64,000 bases of DNA from Xestospongia bergquistia (GCA_963965975.1 OZ014422.1:6675701-6739700), one strand, 5' to 3'. Shown: positions 46,731 through 59,213, numbered from the stretch's first letter. Numbers and translations: made by a program. The notes: generated by a model from the letters alone, not told the origin.

Positions 46731-48356
46731 ATGGCTTACTATGATGGTAATGTCAAGAGCCATCAAACTGGACTTTATATCTCCTCTCCCAATGTCCCTA
46801 ATCAATCAGTTCATCAACAACAGATATTTACTAGTCAACAAGGTCTAGTAGGTCATATAGTTGGAAGTCAAGATACAATTGGTGAAGAAATAAAATGTGC
46901 TATCTGTCATGATGTCTATAAAGATCCCCATCTATTACCATGTCTTCACAGCTTTTGTAAAACTTGTCTAGTTAACTTGAGTGCCTTTTATTCATGTCAT
47001 AAGATAAAATGTCCAACGTGTCGTAAAGAACACTCTTTGTCTCATAGTGGTGTGGATGGCCTTTTACCCAATACCTATTTAGCTAGCAAAGTAGAAGAGG
47101 CTAATAGATCTGATATAGGCTCATATAGGAGTTGTGGGCAGTGTAATTCATTAAATGTTGTGATATTTTGTTCACAATGTAATGACTTCTTGTGTTGTCA
47201 ATGTCAAGAAGCTCATAAAAGAATGGCTGTATTTAGTGAGCACCGTAACTCACTGTTGCCACTTAGTCAAGCAAAGAAGAAACAAAATATGAAAGAGTAC
47301 AAATGTTCTGAACATCCCAAGGAACTCCTTCAGGTTTATTGTCTTAACTGTGAGGTGGTTGTATGTCGAGATTGTGCTTTGTATTCTCATCAAAACCATC
47401 GATTTAAACCAGCAGAAAAAGCTGCTGCTGAGATAAAAGAAAAGTTGTCCTCAAGTCATGCCTCTTTAAAAGAAAAGTCAAAAATCTTCCAAAGTCATAC
47501 AGAGACAATAGCTAAAGTTGAACAACACATCACAACTTACCCTGACCAGCTTAAAGCATCAATTACCTCTACATTTGATGAACTTATCAAAGCTTTACAC
47601 CAACGTAAACAAACTTTATTGAATGAAGTTGATGCCAAATACAACTCTTTCTCAAAAGTGCTATGGGCAGAAAAGAATACAGTAGAGATGACGGTATGTA
47701 GTCTACAAGCTGGAATAAAATTTGCTGATCAACTAAAAGAAGATTCTAATAATCTGGAAGTTGCTGTTCTTGGCACACAAGCAATCAAGTCAATGAAGAA
47801 GCTTCATTCTGTCTTTTGGGATTCCAAGGCTGTTGAAGAATTAGGCCCTCTAGTCTACCTCAGACGAGAGAAAAAAAACTCTCCATTAAATGATGACTTG
47901 CAGTTTATTCAAACTATAGGTCATGTGATCAATGTAGGTACATTTGACCTCCAATTGACAGCTAAAGGCTATTCTCAAATTGTGACGATGCCAATTTTTG
48001 ATGATCTACATTCACATCATCAAATAAATCCTTATTATCTTTTCCAACATGAAGGTTATCCTCTAGTTCAAGAGTTTTCATCAACTTCAGCTTCTAAACT
48101 ATCTCAAAGAAATTTTGCTTTCCGAAGAAATGGTACATTTTTAGTGACAGCCAATTACTTGGATTTTCCGGAAATCACAATATCTGCCCAAGTTACACTA
48201 GCAGGATCTGGTAGTATTAATACCTTAACTTCAAGAAAGAATAAACAATGGGAAATAACATTTTGTACTACTAAAGTCGGTAATTATGAAGTGAAAGCAG
48301 AGATAAAAAAAGGAAACGAAGTACTAACAAACAGGACAATCACAATTCAACTTTAA
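46731..48356 (+). CDS. TRIM protein copy 3 (RING, two B-boxes, coiled coil, filamin-like), intact
   Basis: Single-exon, 541 residues, the only unbroken member of the array. An extra N-terminal stretch of about 50 Gln/Ser-rich residues precedes the RING (CAICHDVYKDPHLLPC, HSFCKTCL, CPTCRKEHSL). B-box 1: CGQCNSLNVVIFCSQCNDFL. B-box 2: CSEHPKELLQVYCLNCEVVV with CRDCALYSHQNH. A coiled coil spans about 245-330, and the C-terminal filamin-like fold (VTLAGSGSINTLTSRKNKQW, VGNYEVKAEI) ends the protein. No NHL or B30.2 domain. Domain order is that of the TRIM45 type. Expected role is a cytoplasmic ubiquitin ligase; substrate unknown. It is closest in sequence to copy 2 in the coiled coil. Confidence 0.9.
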   Translation: MAYYDGNVKSHQTGLYISSPNVPNQSVHQQQIFTSQQGLVGHIVGSQDTIGEEIKCAICHDVYKDPHLLPCLHSFCKTCLVNLSAFYSCHKIKCPTCRKEHSLSHSGVDGLLPNTYLASKVEEANRSDIGSYRSCGQCNSLNVVIFCSQCNDFLCCQCQEAHKRMAVFSEHRNSLLPLSQAKKKQNMKEYKCSEHPKELLQVYCLNCEVVVCRDCALYSHQNHRFKPAEKAAAEIKEKLSSSHASLKEKSKIFQSHTETIAKVEQHITTYPDQLKASITSTFDELIKALHQRKQTLLNEVDAKYNSFSKVLWAEKNTVEMTVCSLQAGIKFADQLKEDSNNLEVAVLGTQAIKSMKKLHSVFWDSKAVEELGPLVYLRREKKNSPLNDDLQFIQTIGHVINVGTFDLQLTAKGYSQIVTMPIFDDLHSHHQINPYYLFQHEGYPLVQEFSSTSASKLSQRNFAFRRNGTFLVTANYLDFPEITISAQVTLAGSGSINTLTSRKNKQWEITFCTTKVGNYEVKAEIKKGNEVLTNRTITIQL

Positions 48357-48928
48357 GTTAAGTTTGTCTGAACAATATGTATATTGTGGTAACTAATAGT
48401 GTGTATTATTTTAGTTGCAGTGTATGTGTGTTTAATGTTTTATGTATAGATGATTATGACTTTTATACACTGTAAAAATTGATTGGTTGATTTAACCATT
48501 ATTTGGTTATACAGGTTGCAATTACAAACTTATTTTTGTTAGAAAAGTAAGCATAATATGTAACTGTTTTCATTACTAGTGTACTACTGTTTATGTAGCT
48601 ACATAACCAATAATTTCATAACACATTAGTAATCAAAATAGTATTAAGATTACTTTTTGCATTGCAACCCATATAACCATGTATTGGTTAAACCAACTAT
48701 TCAATTTTTAGTGTAGAAGATATTGCTCTTAGTACAAGATGTAGTTGACAAGTGAAAGAACTGCTTAAATGGTAAAACAAACCAGATGATTACAATATTT
48801 AAAATATGTTGAATTAATCATAATATGCCAAACATTGATTGGAGTTGATTTAACATGTATAAAAGTTGATTGTCTGCATATAATACATAAAATGATTTAT
48901 GATATAGAGAATATTAAAAGTACATACT
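48357..48928. other. Convergent 3' region (TRIM copy 3 / ankyrin gene) containing a MITE
   Basis: 572 bases between converging genes. About half is the small inverted-repeat element at 48468-48713; the rest is AT-rich UTR-like sequence. No gene. Confidence 0.6.
48468..48713. mobile_element. MITE-like element with about 55-base terminal inverted repeats and TA duplication
   Basis: The left end CACTGTAAAAATTGATTGGT continues through TTTAACCATTATTTGGTTAT to GGTTGCAAT at about 48521. The right end, read on the other strand, is CACTAAAAATTGAATAGTTG, then GTTTAACCAATAC and ending GGGTTGCAAT near 48661. The arms match over about 55 bases with a few changes. A TA lies on both sides (48466-48467 and 48714-48715), fitting a Tc1/mariner-type target duplication. 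At 246 bases there is no room for a transposase. Confidence 0.75.
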
Positions 48929-50650
48929 TTAAAGAGACAGAGCACTTAATTTACGATGATCATTTTTCCGTGCAAGAGGAGCTGAGGGTACACGAACTGA
49001 GTCACTTAAAAACATCTTTGCAGCCTGAAGTCGGGCAGCACAATCTTGTTCCACTTTTAACACTCTCTGTTGACATTGTCTCTCAACTTCAGCAATTCTT
49101 GACTCACAATGAGCCAGCACTTCAGCACGTGCCACCTTCACTCTCTCTTGCCAGGTCTTCTCCAATCTCTGTTGGTGACAGTGAGCTGAACGAGTTAGAT
49201 GATCAATTTGCTGAGCGAGCCTCTCACCATCTTTACTGACCCATTTTAGTCTTTTTAGTTCTACATTTCTCATTGTGCAGTTAGCATCTACTCTATGGAG
49301 GAGCTTCTTCATGTCATCACAACCATGACATGTCAATGTAGGTAGTTGGAATGTGGGTGAACCAGTAGGAGAGGGCTACAGTGACAATACAAGTATGTAC
49401 ATTATTATCAGTGGGGTATACTACATGTAACTCAGTATACTAATAGTTTACTGACTGGCAACTCTGTGTATGTACAATATTTTGTACCTTAAGTCCCACC
49501 AAATGAGTGATAATATCAGTAAAGTTGTTTTGTTGTGCAATATCCATAGGAGTCAGCCCCTCTTCGTTATGTACGTTAACACGACAGTCACAACTCATTA
49601 GTATCTGCACTATAGATGTATGACCATTAGATACTGCATCATGAAGAGCTGTATTGCCAAGCTATAGATGAAAGAAATTAGTCATTACGCTCTATGGATA
49701 ATACAACACGTACTTTATCTTGCATATCTGGAGCTGCACCAGCATCCAATAATTCCAAAACAATATCATTGTAGCCTTTCCTTGCAGCAAGATGGAGTGG
49801 ACCTACTCCATCAGAAGTAATGACATTAATGTTAGCTTTGCCAACTATTAATTCATGTACAACATCTTGATGACCATTCCATGAAGCTAAATGTAAGGGT
49901 GTCCAACCATCCTAAAAAGTAATGAAAAATAACATGATTGATGTCCAGGGATGATGCGGAAACAAAGAGTCTGTTTATTCGAGTAACAAGACTTACTTTT
50001 CTTTGCAGGTTAACATCACAGAGCACTGGTACAAGTGCTTTTACAATACTGACATGGCCTTGTAATGCTGCACAGTGGAGAGCATTTGAACCAGTCTTAT
50101 CTACACTGTTCACATTGCAATGCTTGGCCTCAACTAGAGCATGGACAGTAGCAGTGTGACCATTCCAAGCAGCCCAATGAAGAGAAGTCCAACCATACTA
50201 AGGAAGGCACCACAATATAAAGTGTATGCTTATGTTATTTGATACAATTTTATACCTTATCTGCAGCATTGACTTTAAATTTTCCTGATGAAAGCAAGCA
50301 ATGTACTATAGTCATGTGACCTTTACGTGCAGCTTTATGAAGAGCAGTAAGTCCATTCTATAGTATGTTCAGTAGACAGAGATCATTTGGCAGTGATACT
50401 AGTAGTCTTTTGACTATTTACCTGATCTTTCTCCATGATAGCTCCTACACTTAGTAACATTTTGACTTCTTCTAAGTTACCTTTCTCTGCAGCAATTCTT
50501 AGTAAAGAGCCACTCTTCCCTGCATCTTGAGGTACTATCTTGTTGTTGAAATTGCTAGTATTATTTCGAGAAAGCCTGTAGATTAAAGTAAGTGAAATAT
50601 GACTTGATAGACGATGGCATAACTTACTTTCTCTTCAGAGTGTTCTCCAT
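48929..50650 (-). CDS. Ankyrin-repeat protein with C-terminal coiled coil
   Basis: Seven exons (50628-50650, 50422-50575, 50256-50357, 49997-50197, 49714-49911, 49488-49661, 48929-49375) join in frame to 432 residues. About seven ankyrin repeats are visible (LLRIAAEKGNLEEVKMLLS, GLTALHKAARKGHMTIVHCL, GWTSLHWAAWNGHTATVHAL, SNALHCAALQGHVSIVKALV, GWTPLHLASWNGHQDVVHEL, GPLHLAARKGYNDIVLELL, NTALHDAVSNGHTSIVQILM). Most repeats are split by phase-0 introns. The last exon encodes a helical, Arg/Gln-rich coiled coil (RLAQQIDHLTRSAHCHQQRL, RQCQQRVLKVEQDCAARLQA). No catalytic or DNA-binding domain is visible. I cannot assign it to a named family; it is probably a scaffold. Confidence 0.85.
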
Positions 50651-50788
50651 TTCGTTTTAGAGTGCTTTAACTTGTTTGGTAAGAAAGTAGGCCTTTTATA
50701 AGGTAGTTAATGATATTCATTATTGTTGGGTGTGACTTAAGTTTTCTTTAAAAAGAACGATATATATTATTACATACAAAAGTAATTG
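50651..50788. other. Short spacer, ankyrin gene 5' end to TBC1D32 3' end
   Basis: Contains the ankyrin gene's promoter, including a GTTGGGTGTGACTT box near 50724, and the 3' UTR of TBC1D32. No gene. Confidence 0.45.
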
Positions 50789-53700
50789 TTAGTGTTTGTG
50801 CACTAAATCCTCCATATTTTTCAGCACACAACTTCTATACTTCTCCTGTAATTCTAACATGTATGAAAGATAGCTTGATGTAGAAAATCCAGTTAGTGGT
50901 TCCTCCTACAAAAGAGATACCCACAAAAAGTCATTATCAGTTTTAAAATTGGATACATACAAAACTCTCAGCAATACCTTTAAAAAGATTAATAAATTGT
51001 GTTCTTGACATGCTTTTAAAATGTCAGACTGAAGATGCTTAAAAATAGCCACACAAAAATAAACCTATAGAAAAAAAACATAGTTATAACATGTCATGTC
51101 TGTTTAGCCTGAGGTACATTTGTTGTACAATGACAATGCAGGAGAAGTATATTGGTTAAGACATTACCACACTGGGATACCAATCCCTGTCACCAATAAA
51201 GAATAAAACAAACAACAATATAATAGACAAGTATGTAAACAGTTCATAACCTCTAGCCCACAGTCATGAACATTGTCACATTGTCACCATACCAAGGGAG
51301 GCTCTCAAAACATCACATGCAGAGATGAGCCATACAAGCTAATAAAACAAAATGACTTGTTTTAAAATGCCATTGATAATCTAATTAAAACTCCCTCTTT
51401 GCCAAGAATTCACCTCCCTTGAAAAGAACAACAGCTGTATGAGAATATGATGTAGGAAATGTTAATTATTTAGTTCATACAACTCCCAGCAGACAACAGT
51501 TCATTTTGTGAAGGTATACAGTTGCCAAAAGACCACACACATTACTTTCTCCCTCCACTTAATCATTGTACTCATATTAATTTATGTACTCTTTGCATTA
51601 AGCAGTGTGCCTTAATATTGAATCTAATGTTATGTATTAGTAACCATGGCAAAAAAATATTAAAACAATCACAAACAATTTTGATAAAGTGAAACAGACT
51701 TTTTCCTTGTGACTTGTCTACTCAAAAGATAAGTTTGCAATTCCATTCTTATTGATCATTAGTGGGAAGATAGCAATGAGGTGTGGAAACATTTATCATA
51801 AGTTCAAGTAAGTGGAAAATGGGTCAATTTCAAAATGAAAACACACGGTCACATTATGCAGTCTTTTTCTTATTTAACATGGTCTAAATCATTATACATT
51901 ATATAACATTAACAAGGAATATTATTTTATTGTAATATACCTGGTAATCTACACCAAGGAGAATACAGTTAACAATATAGAGACATATTTCTGGCCAGTC
52001 AAGATAATTCCAGAAACACTGACGAATCCAGTCTTGACACACCTGTATATAATTACATAATAAGTCACTACATGTGATATAAATTAAAAGTAATCATTGA
52101 ATAGTCAACAATACATCAAATAAATGAAGAATACAATTAGACATTTAATTTTACATACAATCAACATTAGTATATATATGTAGGATACTCTACTCTACCT
52201 GTGATGGGGTATATCCAGATAAACGAAAAGCAGAATAGACCAAAGGTAGCTCTGCCTATAACAAAATAAGTAAGTGTTATTATATTAACAATAATGTGTA
52301 AAAAAGTAACAATGTACACAGAACACTCAATAAATCTAATAACATATAAATGTATTTTTAGGAGAACTTGAGTTGTAGGAGATGGTAATGTTTATTACTA
52401 ACTTGTAATAGTAACTCAATGTAATGTAAGCTGGTTGTCACTGACTGATGTAACTTGATTAACGATGGCTGAGAAGGAGAAAGACATAGTGATTGTTGAC
52501 TAACTCACAACTATTGTTGGTCGTTATGGGGTCAATTAAAAACGTCAGTGTCATGACAACACTGAGTAAATATAATACAACAATAAACAACAGCTGCCAG
52601 GAAATGGTAGCTGAACCATAGACTTAGAAAGATTATTCAACAACTTCAACTTCAAAGAATATGGAGTTGATGACATCATGTACTGAAATGGGCATCAATC
52701 CTAACCTCCATATATGGTCGTAAGATCCAAACATATAATGATACCAGCAGACAACTAAATTGCTTTAGGAACTTACAAACACCATCACCTGACTGGTCAT
52801 GTGATTGGAACATAACGAGTGAGGTTGTGATAACAAACCAGTCAGAACAAACGTCTATATATGAAAATAAAGAGCTAGTTATTGCTAACTTAAGTCCCAA
52901 TGGGAATGATATAACAATTATGTCATAAGTTTAGTGTAATAATGTGAAGCCTAACATGAAACTGACAAATTAAGTGTAGTCAGTATACTACTCAGTAAAC
53001 TTCCTTACCAAGTCAGTATACTACTCAGTAAATTACAAGTCAAAGTCAGTAAACTCCCAGATCAACTCAGCATGCAGATCATGAAGGAATTAATTTACCT
53101 TTGCATGTGTGAATGAATGGGTTTTTAAATAAGACATAATTTGTTGAGATTAGTTTTGCATTCTTTAACGATTATGTAGACATCACTTATTGTAAACCAG
53201 TTGTGAACTACACAGTTGCACAGATGGTCAAAGAATTGATTAATAAGTTCAAATGTAATTCAAGATTCCTACTTTCTTTAACTCCCTCCGTTTATTATGT
53301 TACTACAACAAATTGTTACCTTGACAACCACAGACAGGTAGATGTTTAAATTTTGCTAAGATTCCATATAAAGCGTGTGTATCTTTTGGCATTTGAAGTC
53401 CAATATGAAGTGAATACCTATATTCATGAAATTAATAAAGAAATACTTGATTATTGGTCATAAATTGGGAATCAATTTGATTTGGATTTTTGTAAAAAAA
53501 CAAGCATTTGGGTATTCATAAAAAATTTACCCGCAAGAATGTCTGGCCTGTTAATTTAATGGTTAAGTTACAAGGAGACAGCTTTTTGAACATGGAAGTG
53601 AAATATTGTGAATTGTCAGTATTATTGTTGCTGTAAGCCTTTTTATCATACTTGTATTAGGCTTGAAAAAGTACTGAACATAAACTACATCATTATGTCT

Positions 53701-56700
53701 TCATATTATACTTAAGTTATACTAGTATAATTACAAAACCCAATCTAGGGGGCATAATTGGTGGAGTCAACCCTCTAATGACAGGTTTAATTGACAGGTA
53801 TAAAGATTATAAAGTTTCTTCTATTTACCGTTTAACTAGGGAGTGAATTATTTCTTGTTGACGTGGTAGAACATCAAAAGTAGCTGAAACAAAACCCATT
53901 ATTATTTACAAATCAGTGACCAAGGTTACCATTTATATCAACTACAACTTCAGGAAAGCAACATTCGGAGAGATTAATAGACTTCTCCAGAAGTACTCTA
54001 ATATCTACATAAGGGTATAGTTAGTGGTTACTATTGGGAAAGGCTGACCTTCTGTTGATAAGTGATGATGCTGCTGTAAATTGTGAATATAAATTGATCT
54101 TAATTCACTAGAAAATTGTAAATTTTGTATTTCTTGTTGCATTAAGTAACTGCTGACCTTAAAGTAGTAGCACCTGTAATATTTATAGTTTGTTGAGTAT
54201 GTTTGTAAGAGACTGAAGGTTGATAACATGGAGACAGTTGTCTACCGTCATGAAATGGCCACTGGTAAGTATCAGATATCTGCAAGATGAGATAAATCAT
54301 AACAGTTATATAAGACAAAACGATCAAAGGATTACACCAATATATCAAAAAAAAAACATTTTGATATGACGCAAGATGATCAATTAAGTTGTATGACACT
54401 ACAATTCCTAGACATCTAAAATAACCACCTGTAATAGAGTGTGTGATGGCAGCTGCCGTTCTGTTGGACCACCCAAACAGCTGGTAGCTAGTAGCAAGCG
54501 GTTCCTCTCTATTGAGCAGGCATCTACTATGTAGTGTCTGCATACATTAGGTCAGGTTAATAAGGTCATATATGTGACTTGTCTAACTTATTATTCAGTT
54601 GGCAATTCTTTTGTAATGATAACAAAGTGTCTATCAGATTATATAACTTCTCTAACACTATAAAACTGTCCAAACTTGTCAGCAGAACACTCAATATTCT
54701 AAATGAAAATTAAACCAAATATAATATAGTATTAATCTATTAAACTCCTTAATATTGCTTGTGTAATTATTATGTTTATTAATTATATAACAAACCTCAA
54801 TCCACATAAGTGTACTTCATCATTATTCATTAAAACAATTGTCTCATTAGATGAATTAATTATTAATGCATCCAAGAGACCGTGTATTGATGTTAATTCA
54901 GTGGGTGTGGTTTGGTGGGAGGGTTGTAGTGTCAATGCAGTATGTAGAGCCGAAAATGATGAAATAACATTTAGAATGTTTATAATAGCCTACAAATAAG
55001 TCACATGACAATCACATGACTTAAATATACAGGATGTACCTTGTACATCACCCTGTCAGCTGGATCAAGTGGGTGTGTCTTTATAATGTTATTGTCCTCT
55101 TCTCCATTGAGTAATGACCAAAGATCATTCACGAGATCACTCACATATCCTATAATTATATATATGTAATTATAATATGTCATAATGAAGGATCTAAACT
55201 GTAGTACCACTGTTAATAAGATGGACCATTCCAGTTTTGTTTGAAGCCACCTGTGTTACCATAAACCCATACCCAAATTTCTCACATTGGCTGACCTATG
55301 AAATCATTATGTAAAATATGTGACAAAGGTCAACAAGGTCATATTTACTTGTAGTTTAAGTTCATATCTGTGACGCATGTATTTGATACACTCGTCCATT
55401 AAACCTGACTCTTCTAACAGTTCCACACCCTAAACAAATATGAACAAATACACTAATAGCATTAATTTGACATAGAAGGAAAAAACATATAAATTTCTAG
55501 TAGCCAAGTTACTATTGAGCTTATCAACAAACATTGAAGTGGAAAAATTTCATTAGGCCTACAGAGGTTTCACAATATATACATACTTTAGGTGTACCAG
55601 CAAAGTTTAACAGATTATCAATCAATTGTGTCTTCTTTGTCATAAAATTTTTGCTACTTGCACTTTCAGCTGCTGATAATGTGTGTACTGTCTTTGCAAT
55701 CTGGTGGTGTAAACCATAGGGTAATAAAGCTAATAGACCCTCGGCAGTATTGTATAGTTGACGACAAACAAAAAGACTAGCAAATACTACTTCAGACGGC
55801 CATGTATCAACATGTTCTTCAAGAGATGTAGCAACAAACTGAGCAATAACATCAGCTGTTGAAAGTCTACTTTATAAAAGAGATACCATCATCGCTTCAT
55901 ATATACTATATATACCTTTTAATATTTGAGGGTTTTAAAAGGTACTGTCTTCCAATCATAGACGATGCCAAAACTGCTAATGTATTGTTAATGATGCTTA
56001 TAAAACCTTCATTATTACACTGTCGAATAAAATACATGTAAATATATATACAAATAAATGTACAAATGTACAATACATGTACATGTACAAAAATACTTGT
56101 TCATTAGATTTAGAATTTAGAGATGACAATATAAGTTCCATTACATTATCCTAAAGGAATACATGACATTGGTTAATGAATTATTTTAATTAACATACCT
56201 GACATAACAAGTGACATTTGTTACCAGCTGCTGCTAACTCACTAAACAAATGATTCAGTGCGACTACTGGACTATAAATCACATGACTATCACATGGCTG
56301 AATACTATAAGATGTTATTTATGACAAGGATAGTAATATTATCGTACATTTGAGTGGATAAAAGTTGTAATAGGAGTCTCATTAAGTGTTCTATAAACAT
56401 CTCTAGGGAACAAATTGCTGTGTAATGACAAACATGAAGCTAATGAAATAATAGTAATAATGCTAACTGGGTTGACTTTTTAAAGCTGTGGCAAGTAACA
56501 GCTGTCCATGTTTATGAAGTAATAATCTTTCTGTAATCTTGATAGCATGTAAAAAGTGTAGATAATGTAGGTCAGTTAGGCTGTAGGTGCTTGCTATGAA
56601 GGTTGGAAGAGAGAGGAAGAATATGTAAGTGTGTACACATGTGTCTCTCTTTACCATTGTCATGATTTTGAGGTTTATTCTCAGATTTAAAGCTATAGTT

Positions 56701-58410
56701 GATGATATGGTTCAACAACCTAGTCAACTAGGTTTATTTATGAGAAATGAAGACATACTCTTCCTTACTTACCACAATTGGTTTATCCTTTAAACATTCA
56801 ACAACTTTATTCCTTCCATATTGTGTGTGCTAAATGTAAAATATATATACACAGTTCAATAATGATTATACAAAGTAAATGCATAACACTAAAATTACCA
56901 TCCATTTTTGAAACCAAAGTGCTTGAGGATCAAGTATACAAAAGTAATGAAGAGGATGGACATGTAACTCATTATTATAAGATAATTCAAGTAATGAGAA
57001 TGTTAAGTCCATCACTTCCTCTACAACTCTAAAGAAAAAATGAAGTGAACATTTACAGTATATAGCAAATGATTTGTTCCTTCAAACTTAACTCTTGCAC
57101 ACACACACACGCACACGCACACATGTACATATACACATAGAAGTAATACCTGTCATTATATCGAATCCAATATGAAGGTAAATCAAGTTGAATATGATTG
57201 ACTAGTCTAAACTGAAAGACAAAAAGATACACACCTGTTACAATTAACTTTTGTTTACTCTGTGTAGTAACATAATATTGTAATCAGTTGTAGGATCCAA
57301 GTCTAGATTGGTATCATGAGTGTCTTGAAAATATAGCGTGAGTTGTGCTACTAGTATACTATAGACCTCCTTTGCTGTGGTGGCAGAAATTACTCCATAC
57401 ATTCTTGAGAGTAACTTTAACACTGAGTCCTTGAAAAGTTAAGGAGAATGAAAAAGTTATAAGAATCTTTACATACTGATAGAGTTGTATCGTTTGCCAT
57501 AAGGGACTCCAACAGTGCTGATCTAACAGATGACCAATTCTCACACTGTGGAAGATCGCCTGGTGGAAAGTGTTGCAGCTGTTGAATGGCTTGTAAACGA
57601 GTCTATGAGAATTGAAATGATAATTTTACTATTGGTTGTACCTGCAGTGGTTGTGACGAGGAGAGTTGTTGTGTTATGTTGATGAGTTGATCTTGAGGTA
57701 TAAAGAGCAATCCGGTGTCTTTGATGGAAGATAGCTCTGATGTGACACTATCTTCTAGTGGGAAATAGTGAGTCATTGGAGAAGAGGTAGTTGTCCCAGA
57801 GAGAGAAATATGTCCACCAAATGTTATGTTCGAATCACTCATATCATTTTGTATAGTGTCTGAATGTAGCTAAAATAGAAGAGAAGGAAGGGTAGATATA
57901 AGAACAAGCGACAGGGGACAACATCAAATGACTAATTCATTCATACCAGTGTGTCTACAACATCTTTAACTTCAGCTAGAATAGACTGGCAAAAGTCATT
58001 ATAACTAATATAATTATGGATAAAAAAATATTTGTAAAAATAAAGTATTACTCAGATGATGTTAGAATGTCATCTGTTATCTGCGCGACTAAATTGTGTT
58101 CGTAGCCACTTGATTGATCAAATTTCTCTAATCCTTTATCGATCAATGGTCCAATAGCTGTTTCTATATGACTCTGAACATAACGTACCAAATCATAGCT
58201 AAAATAATAAATTAATATGATATTTTAAATGATTACCCTTCACTTTATTAACCTATGGAAATTCTCATCATTGGTTTCCAAGTTTGCAATGGCATCCTCT
58301 AAAGAGAGGACTTTGCTTTGTGATCCACTTACGGCAGCTGTCACACCTGATAGCAACTGTCTAATTGATCTCTGAAGATCTCTCGATTCTCTTGCATTTT
58401 CAGCAGCCAT
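50789..58410 (-). CDS. TBC1D32: TBC1D32 / broad-minded (BROMI) family protein
   Basis: Long gene of more than 20 small exons. The N-terminus, from ATG 58410, reads [20 protein letters not shown] and contains [28 protein letters not shown] broken by an intron, fitting my memory of the conserved start of TBC1D32. A helical-repeat body follows, for example [20 protein letters not shown]. The C-terminal end is a degenerate TBC (Rab-GAP-like) domain: [69 protein letters not shown], ending [14 protein letters not shown] at 50789. The usual catalytic Arg/Gln fingers were not identified in the part read. In vertebrates the protein supports cilium assembly with CCRK and Hedgehog signalling. Internal exon borders were not all resolved; several long introns (for example about 51070-51940 and 53100-53820) hold no visible gene. 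Confidence 0.82.
51070..51940 (-). other. Long TBC1D32 intron
   Basis: About 870 bases between the exon ending LLGVDYQ and the exon beginning [10 protein letters not shown]-rich with no gene or repeat array I can support. Confidence 0.45.
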
Positions 58411-58559
58411 TTGCAACGTTGTTACGGACTTTGCAGAATTTGTAACACTTTATTTTCGCGGTTCTTGTAAACAAAGATAATTTTGTTTATTGACAATAGT
58501 ATACTGCGCATGTTCAGATATAAAAGGGGCGCGGTCTCAGTAACAGCTAATAAATCAAG
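58411..58559. promoter_or_regulatory. Divergent promoter of TBC1D32 and Myb gene, with TATA box
   Basis: 149-base gap between divergent ATGs. A strong TATAAAAG lies at 58519-58526, about 34 bases before the rightward ATG, followed by GGGGCGCGG, an unusually GC-rich patch for this window. The TATA orientation and position suit the Myb gene with a very short 5' UTR. TATTTTCGCGG near 58451 may serve TBC1D32. Confidence 0.6.
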
Positions 58560-59213
58560 ATGGCGCTTGAGATCCAGTTGTCAGAAAGTGAAGCTCTTAG
58601 AAGAGCACGCTTTTTTATTCCATTAGATTCTGAAGAAGAGGAAGAGGCTGAGCACACAAAAAATAATGAAAAATCTGTTCCAAGAAGAGAAAAGACCATG
58701 CCTATGAAGGATATACCCTCAGAACCTGTCGCATCTTCCTCCAGTTCACCACAGACAAGCAGTACTATAGTTAAAAAGAATCAGTCAACTTACAGAGCTC
58801 TCTCGAAAAGTTTAAATGATAAATTAATGAATCCTAGTGTTGCAACAATAGAAAGTTGGACAAGTGAGGAGAGTAGTCTAGAGGACACACCTCCATCTAA
58901 ATTACCACGCCAACATTTACCGACAAAGTTCCGGTGCAAAGAATCACTTGTACTTGTACCAAAGGTATCTCCTAATATTAAAAGAAATCGTTATATTGGG
59001 GAACGGAAACGAGCTACTAAATTTAGGGTTGTAGACATTGAAAACCTTGTCAGTGCTGTAAATCGTTATGGTGAAGGTTTCTGGAATACTATATTGGCTC
59101 ATTATGACTTTCCTCCTTATATTAGTAATGTAAACTTAAAAGACAAATGGCGTAACTTAAAGATTCATAATCATGTAAAACTAATTAATGGAAAATGGAA
59201 ATTATTAAAATAA
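58560..59213 (+). CDS. Myb/SANT protein with telobox-like motif
   Basis: Intronless frame of 217 residues. The N-terminal half is acidic and Ser-rich (LDSEEEEEAEH) and looks disordered. The C-terminal about 60 residues are a Myb-type helix-turn-helix: VVDIENLVSAVNRYGEGFWN, TILAHYDF, then NVNLKDKWRNLKIHN. The last matches the telobox signature VDLKDKWRN that marks telomere-repeat-binding proteins of the TRF and TBF type. The first conserved tryptophan of the repeat is replaced (KFRVVD). No TRFH dimerisation domain is recognisable in so short a protein. A telomeric or promoter DNA-binding role is inference from this motif. Intronless structure is unusual next to its intron-rich neighbours. Confidence 0.75.
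   Translation: MALEIQLSESEALRRARFFIPLDSEEEEEAEHTKNNEKSVPRREKTMPMKDIPSEPVASSSSSPQTSSTIVKKNQSTYRALSKSLNDKLMNPSVATIESWTSEESSLEDTPPSKLPRQHLPTKFRCKESLVLVPKVSPNIKRNRYIGERKRATKFRVVDIENLVSAVNRYGEGFWNTILAHYDFPPYISNVNLKDKWRNLKIHNHVKLINGKWKLLK

Noticed and set aside
52676..52900. 74-codon minus-strand frame
   Set aside because: Falls in a TBC1D32 intron, with no splice-compatible link to the TBC1D32 frame and no family similarity that I recognise.
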